DNA from: Acetobacteraceae bacterium
Lineage (GTDB): Bacteria > Pseudomonadota > Alphaproteobacteria > Acetobacterales > Acetobacteraceae
DNA length: 64,000 nt
Assembly (NCBI GenBank): GCA_024280945.1
Contig: JAMXLO010000122.1
Location: 124,001 to 188,000 of the forward strand
Direction: 5' to 3'
The number at the start of each line of letters is the position of its first letter. The stretch's first letter is position 1. The translations under genes and the position numbers were made by a program. Positions 59,688 through 64,000 of the stretch are shown piece after piece. The notes beneath the pieces are model-generated. The model saw only the letters and a program-made list of their open reading frames with translations, ran no database searches and had not been told where the DNA came from.

Positions 59688-60217
59688 TACACCTTCTCGA
59701 CCTGCCCGTATTCCAGCTCCACCGGCGTGGAGCGACCGAAGATCGACACGCTGACCTTCACCCGGCCCTTCTCTTCGTCCACCTCCTCGACCGTGCCATT
59801 GAAGCTGGTGAACGGACCGTCGGCGACGCGGACCTGCTCGCCCACTTCGAACAGCACGGCCGGGCGCGGGCGCTCCACGCCCTCTTGCGTCTGCTTCATG
59901 ATGCGGTCGGCTTCGGCGTCACTGATCGGCGAGGGACGGGTCCGGCTGCCGAGAAAGCCGGTCACCTTCGGCGTGTTCTTCACCAAGTGCCAGGCGTCGT
60001 CGGTCAGGTCCATCTTCACCAGCACGTAGCCAGGGAAGAACTTGTGCTCGGCGTTGACCTTCTGGCCGCGCCGCACCTCGACCACCTGCTCGGACGGCAC
60101 CAGCACCTCGTCGATCTGGTCCGCGAGACCCTTCTGCCCGGCCTGCTCTTTGATCTGCTGGGCGATCTTCTTCTCGAAGCCAGAATAAACGTGCACCACA
60201 TACCAACGCTTGGCCAC
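59687..60217 (-). CDS. nusG: Transcription termination/antitermination factor NusG
   Basis: This 176-residue RNA-polymerase-binding factor couples transcription to Rho and to the ribosome. The NGN domain has KRWYVVHVYSGFEKKIAQQI and FFPGYVLVKMDLTDDAWHLV. The C-terminal KOW domain has GEQVRVADGPFTSFNGTVEE and VSVSIFGRSTPVELEY, all typical. The start is GTG 60217; the alternative frame upstream is not conserved. It follows secE by 14 bases in the usual tRNA-Trp-secE-nusG order. The ribosomal protein genes that commonly come next (rplK) are not here; a decayed methyltransferase follows. Confidence 0.95.
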   Translation of the reverse strand: MAKRWYVVHVYSGFEKKIAQQIKEQAGQKGLADQIDEVLVPSEQVVEVRRGQKVNAEHKFFPGYVLVKMDLTDDAWHLVKNTPKVTGFLGSRTRPSPISDAEADRIMKQTQEGVERPRPAVLFEVGEQVRVADGPFTSFNGTVEEVDEEKGRVKVSVSIFGRSTPVELEYGQVEKV

Positions 60218-60231
60218 TTCCGCTGATCTCC

Positions 60232-60426
60232 TCAGGCATACATGCCGAACAGGACACGAATGCCGATACCGATAAACTGGTCCACTAGGAAGAAGAACAT
60301 GGCGGCGAGCGCCACCATGGCGAACACCAGGCCAGTGGTCACCAGCGTCTCCTTGCGCGACGGCCAAGTGACGCGGGCCATCTCCGACCGCACCTCACGC
60401 ACGAATTTAGCCGGATCGACCGCCAA
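60232..60426 (-). CDS. secE: Preprotein translocase subunit SecE
   Basis: This 64-residue single-span subunit clamps SecY in the protein-export channel. It has an amphipathic cytoplasmic helix (FVREVRSEMARVTWPSRKET) and a transmembrane helix (about 29-50; TGLVFAMVALAAMFFFLVDQ), the usual short form in alphaproteobacteria. It starts with TTG 60426, preceded by GGAG at a good distance; no ATG is available. Confidence 0.93.
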   Translation of the reverse strand: MAVDPAKFVREVRSEMARVTWPSRKETLVTTGLVFAMVALAAMFFFLVDQFIGIGIRVLFGMYA

Positions 60427-60477
60427 GTTGTTCTCCAGACCCAGAGTTGCGAGGACTATAGCGTGCCCGCGAGGCGC

Positions 60478-60554
60478 TGGCAGGGGTGGAGGGTCTCGAA
60501 CCCCCAGCCTCCGGTTTTGGAGACCGGCGCTCTAGCCAATTGAGCTACACCCCT
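60478..60554 (-). tRNA. tRNA-Trp (anticodon CCA)
   Basis: Read on the minus strand from 60554 the sequence folds as a cloverleaf. The acceptor stem AGGGGTG pairs with CACCCCT, the D arm is GCTCAATTGGCTAGAGC, the anticodon loop is CTCCAAA with anticodon CCA, and the T arm has GGTTCGAGACC. Discriminator G is at 60481 and the CCA end is encoded (60478-60480). Location just before secE-nusG is the common bacterial arrangement. Confidence 0.96.
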
Positions 60555-60610
60555 CGAGCAGCCAGTCAATGACCCTGGCGTGTCCCGCTTCGCGCGCCCC
60601 AGGTCGTCCG

Positions 60611-60639
60611 AAAAGGAACGGCCGCAAGGGCGGCGGCCG
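60611..60639 (-). terminator. Possible terminator after the small secreted-protein gene
   Basis: On the minus strand a GC-rich stem (CGGCCGCCGCCC pairing partly with GGGCGGC-type sequence around TTGC) is followed by TTCCTTTTC. It lies 68 bases after the stop of the small exported protein and before tRNA-Trp. The stem has a bulge and the T-run is interrupted, so efficiency is uncertain. Confidence 0.4.
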
Positions 60640-60706
60640 ATCTAGCCATTGTGGGCTGCGATGTCCAGGCCGCGTTCTCTTTTCGTGCGAACCCGGTTGC
60701 GCCCCT

Positions 60707-60946
60707 CTACCGGTCCTTCGGGAAGTAGGGCAACGGATGCCGCGGCATGGGCGGGCACGGTCTGGGTTGGTCGGGGGTGCCGCAGTTTTCCGGATCCGGC
60801 GGTCTGACTGTCCAGTTCGACACCGGCGGAGATGCAGCAGGAGCACCGGCGTATCTTGCACCCGGCGCCGGACTGCCGGGAGTATTCTGCGCGTACGCGA
60901 GAGGAGAAACCGCAACAAGTGCGGTCGCCAGCATAATGCTTCGCAT
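60707..60946 (-). CDS. Small exported Pro-rich protein, unknown function
   Basis: This 79-residue protein has a clear signal peptide (MRSIMLATALVAVSPLAYAQ, cleavage after AYA). The mature part of about 60 residues is rich in Pro and ends PRHPLPYFPKDR. It has one Cys pair (ENCGTP and RPCPP) that could form a disulfide. A GAGGAG sequence 5 bases before ATG 60946 supports it as a real gene. No family is recognised. Confidence 0.65.
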   Translation of the reverse strand: MRSIMLATALVAVSPLAYAQNTPGSPAPGARYAGAPAASPPVSNWTVRPPDPENCGTPDQPRPCPPMPRHPLPYFPKDR

Positions 60947-61123
60947 ATTCGGCTCCTCGGGTTGTGGGCAGCCAATGCCCGAATACAGTAAGCAGGGCAG
61001 TATATATGCCGTTCATAGCCTCTGGCCACCGCAGCGCCGGTTCCGACTTGCTGGACCAGACTCGTTCTGTGAATTATCCTGAAAGGGTTCCTCAGCGTCA
61101 CCGGCGGCTGCACGGGAGAAACC

Positions 61124-61552
61124 ATGCGCAGAACCTGGACCCTCGTGGCGATATTGGCCGGAACGTTGTTCGCTGGCTCTGCTGCGATCGCGCAACAGTC
61201 TACTATGCCCCCGGACGCCAAGGTCTACATCCTCTGGCCGGCCGACGGTCAGGTCATCAAGGGTGCCTTCTGGGTTCGCATGGCGCTCAGTGGCGCGGGG
61301 ATCGCGCCAGCGGGCGTGGAGAAGGCCAATACCGGCCATCATCATCTGATCATCGACGCTGAGCTGCCGCCGCTCGACCAGCCGATTCCGAACGATCATA
61401 ACCACTTGCATTTTGGCCTTGGTCAGACCGAGGCACGGCTCGACCTGCCGCCGGGCAAGCACACTCTTCAGTTGTTGCTGGCTGACGCGAACCATGTCCC
61501 GCACCAGCCGCCGCTCTATTCGAAGCGCATCACCATCACCGTGGTCCAATAG
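61124..61552 (+). CDS. Exported DUF4399 protein, first of two in tandem
   Basis: This 142-residue periplasmic protein has a signal peptide (to about 23, AAIAQ) and one DUF4399 domain. The His-rich core NTGHHHLIIDAELPPLDQPI and HLHFGLGQTEARLDLPPGKH suggests metal binding. Members are often mis-annotated as RodA; no link to rod shape is evident. It has GGGAGAA before ATG 61124 and is followed after 19 bases by a paralogue. Confidence 0.85.
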   Translation: MRRTWTLVAILAGTLFAGSAAIAQQSTMPPDAKVYILWPADGQVIKGAFWVRMALSGAGIAPAGVEKANTGHHHLIIDAELPPLDQPIPNDHNHLHFGLGQTEARLDLPPGKHTLQLLLADANHVPHQPPLYSKRITITVVQ

Positions 61553-61571
61553 ACAGCGGCAGGAGACACAG

Positions 61572-62078
61572 ATGCCACTGATCCCTCTCCGGATGATCTG
61601 GCTCTCGGCCGCCGCCACAACCTGTATGGTCACCGGTGCCGTCGCACAGAACACCGGAAATGCGCCATCCGCCGCGCCGTCGGCAGCTGCTGCACCGGCG
61701 GCCCCGCGCACTCCCGCGCCTCGTGATGCGTATGTCTACATTGGCTGGCCGCTGGATGGCGCGACTGTGTATTCAAACCACATCAAGGTGTGGTTCGGGA
61801 CGCGTAACTTTGGCGTCGCGCCCGCCGGTGTCAGCGTGAAGAACACCGGCCATCATCACCTGCTGATCGACGCGCCGTTGCCGCCGCTGGATCAGCCGAT
61901 CCCAAGCGACAGCCATCACCTGCATTTTGGTTTGGGCCAGACCGAGACGGTGATCGACCTGCCACCCGGAACGCATACGCTGCAGCTGCTGATGGGTGAT
62001 TCCGACCACATCCCGCACGATCCCCCGGTGATGTCGAAACGAATCACGATCTACGTCCGCGCGACGCCGACGCGCTGA
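61572..62078 (+). CDS. Exported DUF4399 protein, second of two in tandem
   Basis: This 168-residue paralogue of the preceding gene has a signal peptide (to about 25), an added Ala/Pro linker (about 27-50) and the same domain: NTGHHHLLIDAPLPPLDQPI, then HHLHFGLGQTETVIDLPPGT. The two domains are highly similar, so they arose by tandem duplication. AGGAGA before ATG 61572 is a good ribosome binding site. Its end lies 6 bases from the stop of the convergent caspase-type gene. Confidence 0.85.
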   Translation: MPLIPLRMIWLSAAATTCMVTGAVAQNTGNAPSAAPSAAAAPAAPRTPAPRDAYVYIGWPLDGATVYSNHIKVWFGTRNFGVAPAGVSVKNTGHHHLLIDAPLPPLDQPIPSDSHHLHFGLGQTETVIDLPPGTHTLQLLMGDSDHIPHDPPVMSKRITIYVRATPTR

Positions 62079-62084
62079 TCCTGT

Positions 62085-64000
62085 TCAGTCGATATCGCGC
62101 GCGACGCGGAAGCCGTTGGCTAGATAGCGGACCGGCGCATCGTAGTTGCCCCGCGCAGTTGGCATGATGTCGTCCGGGCCTGCACGGAACCCTCCGCCAC
62201 GTAGGACACGCTTCATGCAATTCGGCGCCTGTCGCGCCGACCCGTCGCTCGGTGCATTGCTGTAGTTCGGGAACCAGCAATCCTGCACCCACTGAGCAAC
62301 ACCGCCGAGCATATCGTAGAGCCCGAAGGGATTGGGCTTATAGGTGCCAACCGGCAGCGGCGCGCGCGGATCCTGCGCGCCGCCGCAGCCTACGCAGTTT
62401 GCCAGTGAAGTGCCGGGGTGGTCGCCCCACCAGTAGCGCGTCGTCGTGTCCCCGCGCGCCGCATATTCCCATTCTGCCTCGGTCGGCAGGCGATAGGCAT
62501 GGCCGGCGCGGCGCGACAGCCACGCAATGAAAATCTGTGTGTCGTCCCAGCTGACATTATAGATCGGCGTGCCGTCTTGCGCGCCAACCATCCGAGGGGT
62601 CGCGCCGCAATCGCCGTCAGCATGGCACGCATTCCAGTTTCCGACTGTCACTGGATACTGGCTAAGGGCGAAGGTGCGCAGGACAACCTTGTGAGCAGGC
62701 GCCGCGCTGGCGTCCTTGGCGCCCAGGCCCATCATCAGAGTGCCAGCCGGCACTCGCACCATCGGGAGGCAGGCGTCGCAGTCCCGGAACACACGATCAG
62801 TGCTCGTGGGTGGCGTGTGGGTGACAGGTGGCACCACCATCGCGACATCCCGTCGTTGCGGTTCCGGTGCATCTGATGACGGCGCGACCGGCTGTAGTGC
62901 TGCCAGCTTGTCCGGTCGCTTTGGCTGCTCAGATGCCGGCGGCGAAGCCGCTGCGACGGGCGCTGGCGTAGCGGGTCGAGAGGCGGCCTGCGCCTGGGCT
63001 ATCAGATCGTCGCGCCGCCTCTGTGCGGTCGGCGCCAAATAGGAAGTGGGGTAGAGTTTCAGGAAGAATTCGACATCCTCCAAACGCCCGGTAGCCCCCA
63101 ACCGCTCCCACACGGCGGCCTCGGCCATCTGCGTTGCCGCTTCAACCGGATCCATGACGTCGATGTCCAGAATGCCCTCCGTCCGAGCGCCTCGGCCATC
63201 ATCGACGAGGTATTGGAAGCTGCCCGCGGGACCGCTGAAGCCCGGCTCCGGGACGTAGACCAGCACCGGCAGTTGCTCCGGCTGCAGCCGATCGCCGACC
63301 CGGATCGTGGTGAGCCCGAAGCGCATCAGGCCGCGCGGGAGCGCCTGCACCGTGACTGTCAGCCGGTCGCCGTCGGGATCGGTCGGCGGTGCAATCCCAA
63401 TGGCCCCGGTATAGATGCGGAGACGGCGCCGCGGTTCCGCGACCGGCGCCCGATTCGAGGGAATGATGTTGATGCTGAGGCTTCCCAGTGCACTGCCGCC
63501 GTGCCCATCCTCCACCAGGATATCTATGGTCCCGACATCGCCCTGCGCCGAACCGGTCGGCTTGTAGGTCGCCGTCGCGAAGCGGTCGACGCCGTAAACG
63601 GCACCGGGGACGACAGGTCGCCCTTCAATGCGGACCTCGCCGGAACGCGGCAATCCAGTCACGCGCACGGTGAGCGGGTCCTGGTCCGGATCGGTCGGCT
63701 TCGGGATCGGCAGCGGGGTCGGACCCGCGTTGTCGCGCACCTCGAGCGGCGGGATTGCACCGATCTGCGGCGGTCGATTGGGCGGCCGCGGGTGGAAATA
63801 GAAGGGCTCCGCGCCGAGCGAACTGAATACGTAGGGCTCCTGCTGGTTGCCGGTTGCCCGCAACACGTCGTCGCGGACGCTGCGGAAGAACAGGCTGAGT
63901 TCAAGCCCTGGCTTGTCCAGGTTGTTGAGCAGGGCCTGGGCGAATGGACTGTGACCTGAGCTGCCGTCTTCGGCGGTCTGATCCGCCTTGGTCGCCATCG
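62085..64000 (-). CDS. Caspase-domain/cadherin-like/formylglycine-enzyme-type fusion protein (5' end outside window)
   Basis: The fragment covers about 638 codons and the frame is open at the window edge. The first 65 residues or so (TAEDGSSGHSPFAQALLNNL, DDVLRATGNQQEPYVFSSL) match the end of a prokaryotic caspase (C14) domain; its His/Cys dyad must lie outside the window. Two cadherin-like or Ig-like repeats with DPDQDPLTV and DPDGDRLTV follow, then a Pro-rich linker and a C-terminal FGE-sulfatase/SUMF1 domain (MVRVPAGTLMMG, RLPTEAEWEYAARG, RGGGFRAGPD). Such domains bind or modify proteins and sugars and occur fused to prokaryotic caspases. It converges on the DUF4399 genes. Confidence 0.88.
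   Translation of the reverse strand, partial: MATKADQTAEDGSSGHSPFAQALLNNLDKPGLELSLFFRSVRDDVLRATGNQQEPYVFSSLGAEPFYFHPRPPNRPPQIGAIPPLEVRDNAGPTPLPIPKPTDPDQDPLTVRVTGLPRSGEVRIEGRPVVPGAVYGVDRFATATYKPTGSAQGDVGTIDILVEDGHGGSALGSLSINIIPSNRAPVAEPRRRLRIYTGAIGIAPPTDPDGDRLTVTVQALPRGLMRFGLTTIRVGDRLQPEQLPVLVYVPEPGFSGPAGSFQYLVDDGRGARTEGILDIDVMDPVEAATQMAEAAVWERLGATGRLEDVEFFLKLYPTSYLAPTAQRRRDDLIAQAQAASRPATPAPVAAASPPASEQPKRPDKLAALQPVAPSSDAPEPQRRDVAMVVPPVTHTPPTSTDRVFRDCDACLPMVRVPAGTLMMGLGAKDASAAPAHKVVLRTFALSQYPVTVGNWNACHADGDCGATPRMVGAQDGTPIYNVSWDDTQIFIAWLSRRAGHAYRLPTEAEWEYAARGDTTTRYWWGDHPGTSLANCVGCGGAQDPRAPLPVGTYKPNPFGLYDMLGGVAQWVQDCWFPNYSNAPSDGSARQAPNCMKRVLRGGGFRAGPDDIMPTARGNYDAPVRYLANGFRVARDID

Overview
The window is high-GC chromosomal DNA, densely coded, with many 1-50 base gene overlaps and frequent GTG and TTG starts. 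The imp-type T6SS order (tssA-tssB-tssC-second tssC-tagJ-tssE-tssF-tssG), an OlsB-like ornithine-lipid acyltransferase, a Fur protein without CxxC pairs and the nfu/rutE/tsaB/rimI/fur grouping point to an alphaproteobacterium, most likely Rhodospirillales (Acetobacteraceae-like). The lineage is inferred from gene content, not from a marker-gene search.

Layout. 1-3845: the end of a peptide-type ABC importer operon (permease fragment, permease, two ATPases). 3876-27500: a type VI secretion locus. It carries tagH, tssJ, tssK, tssL, tssM, tagF and a PP2C phosphatase rightward; hcp and tssH leftward; then tssA, tssB, tssC, a tssC paralogue, tagJ, tssE, tssF, tssG and a SAM methyltransferase coupled to tssG. 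27573-29208: an OmpA-like protein and a membrane-anchored HExxH protein. 29216-40328, leftward: a two-partner secretion pair (transporter TpsB, exoprotein TpsA), a CHAT-domain lipoprotein-like protein and a transmembrane Ser/Thr kinase. FHA protein, PP2C phosphatase and kinase are the parts of the threonine-phosphorylation switch known from other T6SS loci. No VgrG, PAAR or recognisable toxin-immunity pair is present.

40439-54395: mostly housekeeping genes. They are olsB, fur, tusA, rimI, tsaB, a RutE-like nitroreductase, nfu, a class I glutamine amidotransferase-like hydrolase, a LolA-like carrier, a LuxR-type regulator with a degenerate receiver, an ADP-forming acyl-CoA synthetase, a broken adenylate cyclase, a lytic transglycosylase, a polysaccharide-type ABC exporter and a CoA transferase. 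54449-55966: a coiled-coil protein followed by a divergent MreB/actin-like protein. 55976-62078: a BNR propeller/MoaD pair, a VOC protein divergent from a TetR regulator, an aminoglycoside-type kinase, a methyltransferase pseudogene, nusG-secE-tRNA-Trp and two tandem DUF4399 proteins. 62085-end: a large protein with the tail of a caspase domain, cadherin-like repeats and a formylglycine-enzyme-type domain, cut by the window edge.

The main points of interest are: the T6SS locus facing a TPS-CHAT-kinase operon across an OmpA/HExxH pair; a long palindromic repeat whose G-rich arm sits just before start codons inside operons; the actin-like/coiled-coil pair; and three decayed genes with readable causes (20-base tandem duplication, internal deletion, isolated tail).
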